Below are positions 32,578 to 42,167 of a stretch of 42,167 nucleotides of DNA, piece by piece; the stretch's first letter is position 1, and every line of letters begins with the position of its first letter. The position numbers and the translations under genes were made by a program. This stretch comes from Flaviflexus sp. (GTDB taxonomy: Bacteria; Actinomycetota; Actinomycetes; Actinomycetales; Actinomycetaceae): assembly GCA_030537635.1 (NCBI GenBank), contig JAUNVM010000011.1, positions 26,997 through 69,163 of the forward strand, given 5' to 3'. The notes under the pieces are model-generated. The model saw only the letters and a program-made list of their open reading frames with translations. It made no database searches and was not told the DNA's origin.

Positions 32578-32823
32578 ATGAGTTTCATGGACAAGGCAAA
32601 GGATGCCATCGCCGAGAACGCTGGCAAGGCGAAGGAAGTTCTCAGCGAAAACGCTGACAAGGTCAAGGGATTCAGCGAACAGGCCCTCGACAAGGCCCAG
32701 GAGTTCGCCCAGGAGAAGCTCGGATCTGACAAGGCTGACAAGATCGAGCAGGCTCGCGAGAGCATCGAAGAGAAGATCGACGAGCAGATCGACAAGAACA
32801 CCGACGACACCCCGAACGCCTAA
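32578..32823 (+). CDS. MT0933-type antitoxin-like helical protein
   Basis: The 81-residue protein is almost wholly helical and highly charged, with repeated Lys/Glu/Ala heptads (DKAKDAIAENAGKAKEVL, then DKAQEFAQEKLGSDKADKIE). It resembles the short proteins annotated as the mycobacterial MT0933/Rv0909 antitoxin family, and also CsbD-like stress proteins. No toxin gene adjoins it. ATG 32578 is chosen because AAAGGAG ends five bases upstream; a GTG at 32572 overlaps that site. Codon choice is strongly biased to the most frequent codons, which suggests high expression. A hairpin follows. Confidence 0.7.
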   Translation: MSFMDKAKDAIAENAGKAKEVLSENADKVKGFSEQALDKAQEFAQEKLGSDKADKIEQARESIEEKIDEQIDKNTDDTPNA

Positions 32824-32836
32824 ATTTCGCTCATAA

Positions 32837-32865
32837 CCGGCCCCCCGATGATTGTGGGGGGCCGG
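32837..32865 (+). terminator. Hairpin after the antitoxin-like gene
   Basis: A perfect 10-bp GC stem pairs 32837-32846 with 32856-32865 (arm CCGGCCCCCC, loop of nine). There is no T-run after it, so termination may be incomplete and allow read-through to the peptidase gene. Confidence 0.5.
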
Positions 32866-32906
32866 ATGCGTATGCTCGACATACTCGCCCCGAGAAGAAG
32901 GATCCC

Positions 32907-34928
32907 ATGAGCACCGACGAATTTCGCTGGCTGGAAGACACCTCGCCCGATACGCGGGCGTGGATGGAGGAGCAGCATGAGCGTACCTACGGCCAGCTGC
33001 TCGGCCCCACGTTTGAGGAGCTGGAAAACCGCTTCGCGGGCATCCTCCAGGCCAAGGACAAGCTACCCCTCGGCGTCAAGGCCGGGGACTGGATCTACAA
33101 CTTCTACACCGACGCCGATCATCCGCGCGGCCTGCTGCGCCGCACCTCGTATGAGGACTACCTGGATGAGCCGCGGTGGCAGACCGTCCTCGACATCGAT
33201 GCCCTCGGACAGGCCGAGGGGGTTTCCTGGGTCTATGCCGGTATGCGGGTCCTTCCCCGCCGCTACGACCGCGCCCTGATCTTCCTCAGCCCCGGCGGCT
33301 CGGACGCGAACGAGGTACGCGAATTCGACCTCACGACATGCGGATTTATCGACGGGGGCTTCCGCCTGCCGCTGTCCAAGGGAACGGTGAGCTGGGCCAA
33401 CTGCGAGGGCGATGAGTTGCTCGTGGCGCGCGACTTTGGCGAAGGAACCCTCACGGCCTCGGGTTATCCGGCCCAGCTGCGCCGGTGGCACCGCAGCGAA
33501 AGCGAGCCCACCCGTATTCTCCTTGAGGCCGAGGAGGGCGATCAGCTGGTCTCTGGCGGGTTTGATGCTCGCACCGGGCGCGCCTTCGCGGTGCGGGTTC
33601 CCGACTTTCGAACCTCGGTCACCTGGGAGATCGAGGGTGATAGCCTCACCCAGATTCGCCTTCCGCTCTCCGCCCAGTACGGCCCGGCCGGGGAATGGAT
33701 GACCTGCCACCTGCGCGAGGACTGGGAGCTGGACGGAACCACCTACCGGGCGGGCGCCTTCCTCATCATGCCCTACCGCGATGCCATTGCCGGGCCCGAT
33801 CCCAGCCGGATCACCACGCTATTTTCTCCCTCACCGCAAAGCTCGCTGCTCGGGGTCACCGAACTCAATTCCGCCCTCGTACTGTCGATCTCCACCAACC
33901 TGGCGGTATCCTTCCAGCTCGCCCACCCACCGAAGAGCGAGGCGGAGGAGTGGACGGTGGAGGACATGGAGGTGCCGATCGATCGCTTCGACATGGCCTC
34001 CGTGTCCGCGGTCAGCCGCCTGGAGGGCGATGAGGTGTGGGTGCTCACCTCCGGATTCCTCACCCCCACCCGTATCCTCCACGGCGAGGCCGGCAATGAG
34101 CTCACCGAGATCAGGCGCGCACCCGAGCGTTTTGACGCCTCGGGCCTCGAGGTGCGCCAACTGTGGGCAACCTCGAAGGATGGAACCGAGATCCCCTACT
34201 ACGTCGTCGGGCGCGCCGATAACCTCGATGGCGAGAGGCCGGCCCGCTGCCTCCTCGATGGCTACGGCGGCTTCGAGGTGGCCAATCTGCCCTCCTACCT
34301 GTCCATCACCGGCGCCGGCTGGCTCGAAAACGGCGGGGTCTACGCCCTGGCCAATATTCGCGGCGGCGGCGAATTCGGCCCCTCCTGGCATCAGGCCGCG
34401 CTGCGCTCCCACCGGCACCGGGCCTACGAGGACTTTGCCGCGGTGGCACGCGACCTCACCACTCGGGGCATCACCACGGTGGACCGGCTGGCCGCTACCG
34501 GAGGATCGAATGGCGGACTACTCATGGGGAACATGTACACCACCTACCCGGAGCTCTTTGGCGCCCTGGTGTGCCGCGTCCCCCTCCTCGACATGAAGCG
34601 CTTTTCCCACCTGCTCGCCGGGCATTCCTGGATCGACGAATATGGGGATCCGGACACCGAGGACTGGGAGTTCCTCAAGAACTACTCCCCCTATCACAAC
34701 GTCCGCCCCGCCGATTCCCACCCGCCCATTCTCCTCACCACATCATCCGCCGATGATCGGGTGCACCCGGGTCACGCCCGCAAGTTCGCCGCCCTCCTGG
34801 AGCGGCACGGCAAGGACATGCTCTTTTGGGAAAATACCGAGGGAGGACACGGTGGCGCGGCGGATGCGAAGCAGCGGGCAAAAATGCTGGCGCTCACCTA
34901 TGCATTCCTCGACGCGCGGCTCAGCTGA
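32907..34928 (+). CDS. Prolyl oligopeptidase-family serine peptidase (S9)
   Basis: The 673-residue cytosolic enzyme has an N-terminal segment and seven-bladed propeller region (about 60-400), then an alpha/beta-hydrolase domain. Catalytic residues: Ser near 533 in GGSNGGLLMG, Asp near 615 in SADDRVHPGHARKF, His near 647 in EGGHGGAAD. The LLDGYGGFEVANLPSY and NIRGGGEFGPSWH motifs are typical of the S9A/S9-like group. It would cut short peptides, perhaps after proline. No signal peptide. AAGAAGGA lies a few bases before the ATG. No operon partner. Confidence 0.92.
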   Translation: MSTDEFRWLEDTSPDTRAWMEEQHERTYGQLLGPTFEELENRFAGILQAKDKLPLGVKAGDWIYNFYTDADHPRGLLRRTSYEDYLDEPRWQTVLDIDALGQAEGVSWVYAGMRVLPRRYDRALIFLSPGGSDANEVREFDLTTCGFIDGGFRLPLSKGTVSWANCEGDELLVARDFGEGTLTASGYPAQLRRWHRSESEPTRILLEAEEGDQLVSGGFDARTGRAFAVRVPDFRTSVTWEIEGDSLTQIRLPLSAQYGPAGEWMTCHLREDWELDGTTYRAGAFLIMPYRDAIAGPDPSRITTLFSPSPQSSLLGVTELNSALVLSISTNLAVSFQLAHPPKSEAEEWTVEDMEVPIDRFDMASVSAVSRLEGDEVWVLTSGFLTPTRILHGEAGNELTEIRRAPERFDASGLEVRQLWATSKDGTEIPYYVVGRADNLDGERPARCLLDGYGGFEVANLPSYLSITGAGWLENGGVYALANIRGGGEFGPSWHQAALRSHRHRAYEDFAAVARDLTTRGITTVDRLAATGGSNGGLLMGNMYTTYPELFGALVCRVPLLDMKRFSHLLAGHSWIDEYGDPDTEDWEFLKNYSPYHNVRPADSHPPILLTTSSADDRVHPGHARKFAALLERHGKDMLFWENTEGGHGGAADAKQRAKMLALTYAFLDARLS

Positions 34929-34981
34929 GCCGGTACAGCCCTCGTGCTTTGCCTCCGGCCGAAAGACGCGGCGGACAAGAA

Positions 34982-35003
34982 GAGCCCGACGTCAGTCGGA
35001 CTC
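34982..35003 (-). terminator. Terminator of the 54-residue membrane protein gene
   Basis: A 9-bp stem with one mismatch pairs 34982-34990 with 34995-35003 (core CCGAC/GTCGG, loop GTCA). On the minus strand it is followed by TTCTTGTCC. It overlaps the stop codon of the small gene and also lies after the convergent peptidase gene. Confidence 0.5.
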
Positions 35004-35166
35004 AGAGCATGAGGGCGTACAGGCCAATCATCGCGATAATCACAAGGACGGCCACGACGGCCTTCCATACGGGTCGCTTGCGCGGGGTGTAATCCATACC
35101 GGGCACGTACCCGCCAAAGTCATAGCCGCCGGAATTATTTCTTGCCACTTCCCGTTGTGAACGCAT
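35002..35166 (-). CDS. Small single-pass membrane protein, 54 residues
   Basis: The 54-residue product has a polar N-terminus with Gly/Tyr-rich YDFGGYVPGMDYTPRKRP (about 15-32), basic residues next to the membrane and one C-terminal hydrophobic helix (about 34-54, ending LYALML). This is the layout of a tail-anchored small protein. The purine-rich GGGGAGGGGAG lies just before the ATG at 35166, and a terminator overlaps its stop, so it looks like a real short gene. No family recognised; function unknown. The rest of 34929-35261 shows no other gene. Confidence 0.6.
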   Translation of the reverse strand: MRSQREVARNNSGGYDFGGYVPGMDYTPRKRPVWKAVVAVLVIIAMIGLYALML

Positions 35167-35261
35167 GTTCACTCCCCTCCCCCACTCTGTTCAAAACATC
35201 TGGAAGACATCATGCCATGAATACTCGCGAAGGTACGTCTATTTCAATTTCCGCACAATAA

Positions 35262-36707
35262 TTAGCCCGTTTTAATCTGCTCCCCGGGTGCCAATTTCGC
35301 GATTCCGATGCCGGTGGCGCCCCAGAGAAGTGAGAATCCGATGGCAACCCAGTTGGACACCGCCCAGGGAACATAGTCGAGCGTGGCCACCCCCAGGGTT
35401 CCGGCCATGTACACCCCGGCGGGAGTCCACGGCAGCAAACATTCGATTCCGGTCACCGAATCCTCCATCGTCCGCGAAAGATTCTTCGGGTGGAGGCCGT
35501 GTTCGACATAGGCGGGGCGCAGCATCTCGCCCGGAAAGAGCAGCCCCACCTGGCCATTGGCGGTGATTCCAATGGTGGCCAATCCGGTGGCAATGGTGGC
35601 GGCGATAAGCGTGAAGGTGGAGTGCACCTTTGTCATGAGTGCGGCGATAAGAATGTCGAGGGCCGGGGTGACCGCGAAGGCGCCGGCGAAGGCGATTGCG
35701 CAGAAGTAGATGATCACCGTGGGCATCATCCCCATCATGCCGCCCCGGTCAACCAGTTCCATGACGTCCTTGCCCAGACTCGCATCGATCATCGTGTGAT
35801 CAAATCCGTACACCCAGGAATTGGCGACATCGCGGAGGGAAATACGCTGAATGAGGAGGGCGTTGGCGGTGGCCACCGCCGCCGACGCGAGCATGACCGG
35901 AATGGTGGGAAGTTTGCGCAGCGCCCCACCAAGGACGATGAGAACCGGAAGCAGAAGAGGAATCACCCAGATCCCGGTCACCCGAAATCCCCGCTCAAGA
36001 GCGTCCATAATAACGCCCACCTGCTCGGGCTCTGCGCCCGGGGTAGCGTGAAAGATCCCGTAGATGAGATAGACGGTTGCCGAGGTGAGGAAGGCGGGAC
36101 CGGTTGTCCACAGGACATGGCGAATATGCTCGAAGAGATTAACGCGGGCAGCCAGCGAGGCAATATTCGTCGTGTCGGACAGTGGGGAGAGCTTATCCCC
36201 GAAAAAGCCGCCGGCAATCACCGCGCCGGCCACCACCGCAAGATTGGCTCCGACGCCAATCCCCACACCCATGAGCGCCACCCCGATGGTGCCGGCGGCA
36301 CCCCACGAGGTTCCGGTACACAGCGCTACCACCGCCGTGACGATGAGGGCGATAAGGGCGAGAAAGCGCGGCGAGATGAGGCTGAGTCCGGCATGGATAA
36401 GCATGGGGATGGTACCCCCGGCCATCCACGATCCGATGATGATGCCAACGCAGAGGAGAATGAGGATGGCGGGAACCGTGGTGGCAATCTTTTCCGCAAT
36501 CGAATCAGCCACCTCCTGCCAGGTATGCCCGAGGTGGATGGCCACCCCGGCCGCACAGGCCGCGGCGGCGATGAGAAGGGGCTCGACCGGCAGATCAAAG
36601 ATGAGATATCCCGTGCCGAGAAAGACGACGAGGCTGATAACGGGAAGGAGAGCCAGGGCAAGCGACGGTTCGCGGCGCCTCCGCTCGTCGAGTCCCTCCC
36701 CGGTCAT
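35262..36707 (-). CDS. NhaC-family Na+/H+ antiporter
   Basis: The 481-residue membrane protein has about 11-12 hydrophobic segments. The family signature region FFGDKLSPLSDTTNIA (about residues 168-183) and the GTSWGAAGTIGVALMGVGIG segment (about 132-151) mark it as NhaC/IT-superfamily, exchanging sodium (or a malate/lactate pair) for protons. Its ATG lies two bases after the stop of the DUF488 gene, so they are co-transcribed. No terminator is seen after the stop at 35262. Confidence 0.9.
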   Translation of the reverse strand: MTGEGLDERRRREPSLALALLPVISLVVFLGTGYLIFDLPVEPLLIAAAACAAGVAIHLGHTWQEVADSIAEKIATTVPAILILLCVGIIIGSWMAGGTIPMLIHAGLSLISPRFLALIALIVTAVVALCTGTSWGAAGTIGVALMGVGIGVGANLAVVAGAVIAGGFFGDKLSPLSDTTNIASLAARVNLFEHIRHVLWTTGPAFLTSATVYLIYGIFHATPGAEPEQVGVIMDALERGFRVTGIWVIPLLLPVLIVLGGALRKLPTIPVMLASAAVATANALLIQRISLRDVANSWVYGFDHTMIDASLGKDVMELVDRGGMMGMMPTVIIYFCAIAFAGAFAVTPALDILIAALMTKVHSTFTLIAATIATGLATIGITANGQVGLLFPGEMLRPAYVEHGLHPKNLSRTMEDSVTGIECLLPWTPAGVYMAGTLGVATLDYVPWAVSNWVAIGFSLLWGATGIGIAKLAPGEQIKTG

Positions 36708-36709
36708 GG

Positions 36710-37117
36710 TTATTCCCCGGCCTTCAGTTCATCACGCAGCCAGTCGCGGAGCACCACGGCGTGATTGTGTTGGCGGTCCTTCGCCCCATAAACGAGGGCC
36801 AGGGGCTTCTTTTCCGTCGCCTGTTCGGCGAGCTTGATGAGTTCGCGCAGCTGCTCACCCTCCTCGTCTTCGCCGACGCGCTCATCGAGTTCTTCGCGGT
36901 AGCGCGAGGTGAATTCTTCAAAGCGCTTCGGATCGTGACCAAACCAGGTCCGCAGGTCTGGCGAGGGCGCCACCTCGGGCATACGGTCATCGAGATCGAC
37001 ATCGGCCTTGGCAACCCCGCGCGGCCACATTCGATCCACGAGGATCGTCGTGCCATTCGTTTCCACCTCGCCGGAGCGCAGATCGTGGATCTTGATTGCC
37101 TCAATGCTCGTACTCAT
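36710..37117 (-). CDS. DUF488-family protein (YeaO-like)
   Basis: The 135-residue soluble protein carries the DUF488 pattern: LVDRMWPRGVAKADVDLD (about 27-44), WFGHDPKRFEEFTSRYREEL (about 58-77) and a late LALVYGAKDRQHNHAVVLRDWL block (about 105-126). Function is unknown. The upstream GGAGG is only one base from the ATG; TAAACC sits six bases upstream, a weak leaderless match. Followed after two bases by the antiporter gene. Confidence 0.88.
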   Translation of the reverse strand: MSTSIEAIKIHDLRSGEVETNGTTILVDRMWPRGVAKADVDLDDRMPEVAPSPDLRTWFGHDPKRFEEFTSRYREELDERVGEDEEGEQLRELIKLAEQATEKKPLALVYGAKDRQHNHAVVLRDWLRDELKAGE

Positions 37118-37167
37118 GCCTCCGGTTTATCACCCGAGGGATCATTGTTCCAGGGATTGCACGCGGC

Positions 37168-38073
37168 TTAGTCTGCCGGCGGAATAAAAACCCAGGGTTC
37201 GCGGGGAATGTCGCGGATGTTAAAGCGCTCAAGAAACTCTTCAGCGCTGGCGGAGCGCATGCCGAGCGAATCGGTGATGAGCTCGATGACCTCGCGCACC
37301 GACCAGCCCCGCTCCTTGAGGGCCTGCAGGGTGACGTCCCCGTCGCGCTTGGCCAGGCGCTTGCCTTCCCGGTTCACCACGAGGGGCACGTGATAGTAGG
37401 CGGGGGTGTCGATTCCGAGCAGGCGTTGCAGGTAGACCTGGCGAGGCGTGGAGGAAAGGAGATCATCGGCGCGGACGATCTCGGTGATCCCGTCCGTCCC
37501 ATCGTCCACCACGCACACGAGATTGTAGGCAACCGCACCATCGCCCCGGCGGATAACAAAGTCATCGACGTAGCCGGTGTGCTCCCCGCAGATCTCGTCT
37601 CTGACCGTCACGGCCTCGCCGCTGGTCTTCAGCCGCAGGGCGGGCCCGCGGTTCATGCCGGAGAGCTTGGCCCGGCCGGCCTCGCGTTCCTTGTCGCTGA
37701 GGTTCCGGCAGGTGCCGGGATAAGCGCCGGGCGGGGCGTGCGGGGCGGTGGGCGCTCGGGCAATATCGGCCCGGGTGCAGTAGCACTCGTAAAGAAGGCC
37801 GCGCGAAAGCAGCTCCTCAATCACCCGGTCGTGGCAGGCGCGGCGCGCGGATTGGTAGACGAGCTCATCCCAGTCGATACCGATCTCGGTGAGGTCGGCA
37901 AGCTGGGATTGGCCATGCTCGGGACGGGAGCGGTCATCAATATCTTCCATCCGCATGACAAACCGGCTCCCTTGGCTGCGGGCCTGCGCCCAGGCGATGA
38001 GCCCGGTGCGCAGATTTCCCACGTGAAAGGAGCCGGTGGGCGAGGGGGCGAAGCGTCCGGTCACGGACGCCAC
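37168..38073 (-). CDS. gluQRS: Glutamyl-Q tRNA(Asp) synthetase
   Basis: The 301-residue enzyme is a glutamyl-tRNA synthetase catalytic core without the anticodon-binding domain. It charges glutamate onto the queuosine base of tRNA(Asp). Motifs: GRFAPSPTGSFHVGNLRTG (HIGH-type FHVG at about 17-20), zinc ligands in YECYCTRADI and PGTCR, and the degenerate KMSKS motif RLAKRDGD (about 238). Length fits GluQ-RS (about 300) rather than GluRS (about 470). Start GTG 38073 overlaps the end of hspR by 13 bases; GTG 38064, making a four-base GTGA overlap, is an equally good start. Last gene of the dnaK operon by position. Confidence 0.9.
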   Translation of the reverse strand: MASVTGRFAPSPTGSFHVGNLRTGLIAWAQARSQGSRFVMRMEDIDDRSRPEHGQSQLADLTEIGIDWDELVYQSARRACHDRVIEELLSRGLLYECYCTRADIARAPTAPHAPPGAYPGTCRNLSDKEREAGRAKLSGMNRGPALRLKTSGEAVTVRDEICGEHTGYVDDFVIRRGDGAVAYNLVCVVDDGTDGITEIVRADDLLSSTPRQVYLQRLLGIDTPAYYHVPLVVNREGKRLAKRDGDVTLQALKERGWSVREVIELITDSLGMRSASAEEFLERFNIRDIPREPWVFIPPAD

Positions 38074-38504
38074 ACCACGATGGCCTGGCCGGTTGCCCGG
38101 CCGCGGGCGCGTTCACCTCGCGAGAGAGTGACAATCGAGCCGTCGGAGGTGCCGGCGAAGATTCGATTCTCGGCCGCCTTGCGGGAGGTCAAGATGCCGT
38201 CGAGCTTCTTCACCAGCTCGCGCAGGCGATCATTATCGCCCTTGAGTTTGGCTACCTCTCGCTCGAGTTGCATGATGTGGGCAATGCCGGCAAGGTTGAT
38301 GCCCTCCTCCTGGGAAAGACGCTGAACCTCCTGGAGGGCATCGATATCCGCGAGGGAGTATCGCCGCCCCCCGCCGCGCGTGCGGGAGGCGACGACCAGG
38401 CCGAGCCGGTCGTATTGGCGCAGCGTCTGGGCGTGCATGCCCGCGAGCTGCGCGGCTACCGACACCGAGAAGACGGGTTCGGTTCGAGAAACCGGCCTAG
38501 CCAT
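38061..38504 (-). CDS. hspR: Heat-shock repressor HspR
   Basis: The 147-residue MerR-family repressor binds HAIR elements together with DnaK as co-repressor. It has the N-terminal HTH (FSVSVAAQLAGMHAQTLRQYDRLGL, about 12-36), GGGRRYSLADIDALQEVQRLSQEEGINLAGI (about 44-74) and a coiled-coil tail (LEREVAKLKGDNDRLRELVKKL). One base separates it from the dnaJ stop, with GGAGG inside the end of dnaJ. The two HAIR sites in this window (clpB and dnaK) are its expected targets. Confidence 0.95.
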   Translation of the reverse strand: MARPVSRTEPVFSVSVAAQLAGMHAQTLRQYDRLGLVVASRTRGGGRRYSLADIDALQEVQRLSQEEGINLAGIAHIMQLEREVAKLKGDNDRLRELVKKLDGILTSRKAAENRIFAGTSDGSIVTLSRGERARGRATGQAIVVWRP

Positions 38505-38505
38505 C

Positions 38506-39495
38506 TCACACCTCCGCCATCTCGCTCAAGGTGGCGCGAGGATCGAAATCGGTCGCCTTGGCGAAGGCCTCGGCCGCGGCCTTAGCCTCCTCGGAGAGCT
38601 CCTTGGGCAGGGTCACCTTGAGCTTGATGAGCAGATCGCCCTTGCCGTTCTTGTCCTTGACCCCGCGGCCGCGCACCCGCAGCGTCTGGCCAGAGGATGA
38701 GCCGGCCGGCACCTTGACGGTGACGTGGCCGCCCTCAATGGTGGGCACCGACACCTTGGCGCCCAGGGCTGCCTCGGACACCGAGATGGGCAGCTCGACG
38801 ATGATGTTCTTTCCCTCGAGGGAGAACACCGGATGCGGATCGACGCTCACCGTGATGAGCAGGTCTCCCGCCGGGCCACCGTTGTGTCCCGGCTGTCCCT
38901 TGCCGCGCAGCCGGATCTTCTGACCATCGCGCACGCCGGCCGGAACCTTGGCGGTCACGAGGCCCGAGGGCGTGCCCACCTGGACGGTGGCGCCGCGGAC
39001 CGCATCCTTGAGCGGGATGGAGGCCTTGGCGGACACGTCCTGGCCCTTGGCCGGCCGAGGCCGACCAAAGCCGCCGAACCCGCCGGGCTGGCCGCCACCA
39101 CCGCCGAAGCGAATGTTGGTCTGGCCACCACCGCCACCGAACATCGAGGACAGAATGTCTTCGAAGCCGCCGGCGGACTGCTGGCCGCCACCGCCGCCAA
39201 ACATCGAGAAGATGTCCTCGAAGCCACCGGAGCCGCCCGCGGAGAAGCGGGCACCGCCGGAGCCCATGGCCCTAATGGCGTCGTATTGCTGGCGTTCCTT
39301 GGGATCAGAGAGCACGGCGTAGGCCTCGCCGATGTCCTTGAACTTCGCCTCGGCCGCCTTATCACCCGGGTTCTTATCCGGATGGTAGGTGCGCGCGAGC
39401 TTGCGATAGGCCTTCTTGATCTCGGCCTCCGAGGCCTTCTTGTCGACCCCGAGGACACCGTAGAAGTCCTTTGTCAGCCAATCCTGACTAGCCAT
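38506..39495 (-). CDS. dnaJ: DnaJ-type co-chaperone without zinc finger
   Basis: The 329-residue co-chaperone stimulates the DnaK ATPase and delivers clients. The N-terminal J domain (about 9-75) has the essential HPD motif in [10 protein letters not shown] long Gly/Phe-rich region follows (about 78-150) with a near-duplicate unit, [16 protein letters not shown] and [17 protein letters not shown]. The two C-terminal beta-sandwich domains (about 155-310) come next. The CxxCxGxG zinc-finger repeats of classic DnaJ are absent, so it is of the class B (CbpA-like) type. AGGAGGT is about nine bases before the ATG. It lies between grpE and hspR. Confidence 0.93.
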   Translation of the reverse strand: MASQDWLTKDFYGVLGVDKKASEAEIKKAYRKLARTYHPDKNPGDKAAEAKFKDIGEAYAVLSDPKERQQYDAIRAMGSGGARFSAGGSGGFEDIFSMFGGGGGQQSAGGFEDILSSMFGGGGGQTNIRFGGGGGQPGGFGGFGRPRPAKGQDVSAKASIPLKDAVRGATVQVGTPSGLVTAKVPAGVRDGQKIRLRGKGQPGHNGGPAGDLLITVSVDPHPVFSLEGKNIIVELPISVSEAALGAKVSVPTIEGGHVTVKVPAGSSSGQTLRVRGRGVKDKNGKGDLLIKLKVTLPKELSEEAKAAAEAFAKATDFDPRATLSEMAEV

Positions 39496-39516
39496 GGCGC
39501 ATCACCTCCTGTTCCT

Positions 39517-42111
<2,595 letters not shown>

Positions 42112-42140
42112 CGAACCTATGTCCAATCGACTACCCATTT

Positions 42141-42161
42141 CTTGAGTCCACCTAACTCAAC
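42141..42161. promoter_or_regulatory. HAIR operator (HspR binding site) of the dnaK operon
   Basis: CTTGAGT (42141-42147), seven bases, ACTCAAC (42155-42161). It differs from the consensus CTTGAGT-N7-ACTCAAG at one base. It is about 125 bp upstream of the dnaK start, at the right edge of the window. Confidence 0.9.
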
Positions 42162-42167
42162 TATGGG

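Noticed and set aside
35490..36764. Plus-strand open frame of 424 codons opposite the antiporter gene
   Set aside because: Highly charged shadow product on the strand opposite a clear membrane protein gene.

Overview
The window is high-GC DNA, most likely from an actinobacterium and probably an Actinomycetaceae-type organism. The reasons are the gene order dnaK-grpE-dnaJ-hspR with HspR (HAIR) operators at dnaK and clpB, many GTG starts, tightly overlapping ATGA/GTGA/TAATG operon junctions, and repeated leaderless starts (TAnnnT, six bases, start codon). The genus cannot be fixed from the sequence alone. There is no tRNA, rRNA, CRISPR array, insertion sequence or prophage.

Left flank (1-11.3 kb): the main part of a beta-lactamase-family serine hydrolase (GTG start, runs off the left edge), a divergent NagD-like HAD phosphatase, an FtsX-type ABC permease with its ATPase, clpB on the minus strand with an HspR operator, a large unrecognised membrane protein, and a minus-strand GNAT acetyltransferase-amidase pair.

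Centre (11.6-32.4 kb): a molybdenum-enzyme island. It holds moaA-moaD, two unrecognised membrane proteins, a DMSO-reductase-type operon with two catalytic subunits around one shared electron-transfer module (dmsA1-dmsB-dmsC-dmsA2), a GCS2-type carboxylate-amine ligase, a DUF6457-like protein, a TorD-type chaperone overlapping an unusual ferredoxin/zinc-ribbon protein, a MogA-MoaE fusion with a histidine-rich linker, moeZ-moeA-moaC-mobA, and a minus-strand operon regulator-modA-modB-modC. Together these cover molybdate uptake, every core molybdopterin step, guanylylation, chaperoned insertion and two Tat-exported, membrane-anchored reductases. The same 13-base sequence, the core of a palindrome, lies just upstream of the promoter of the molybdate-type regulator and again about 110 bp upstream of dmsA1. 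It is the best candidate for a shared operator of the island.

Right flank (32.5-42.2 kb): a small MT0933-type antitoxin-like helical protein, a prolyl-oligopeptidase-family peptidase, a 54-residue membrane protein, a DUF488 gene followed by an NhaC-type antiporter, and the minus-strand heat-shock operon dnaK-grpE-dnaJ-hspR followed by an overlapping glutamyl-Q tRNA(Asp) synthetase gene. A clear HAIR element sits upstream of dnaK at the right edge.
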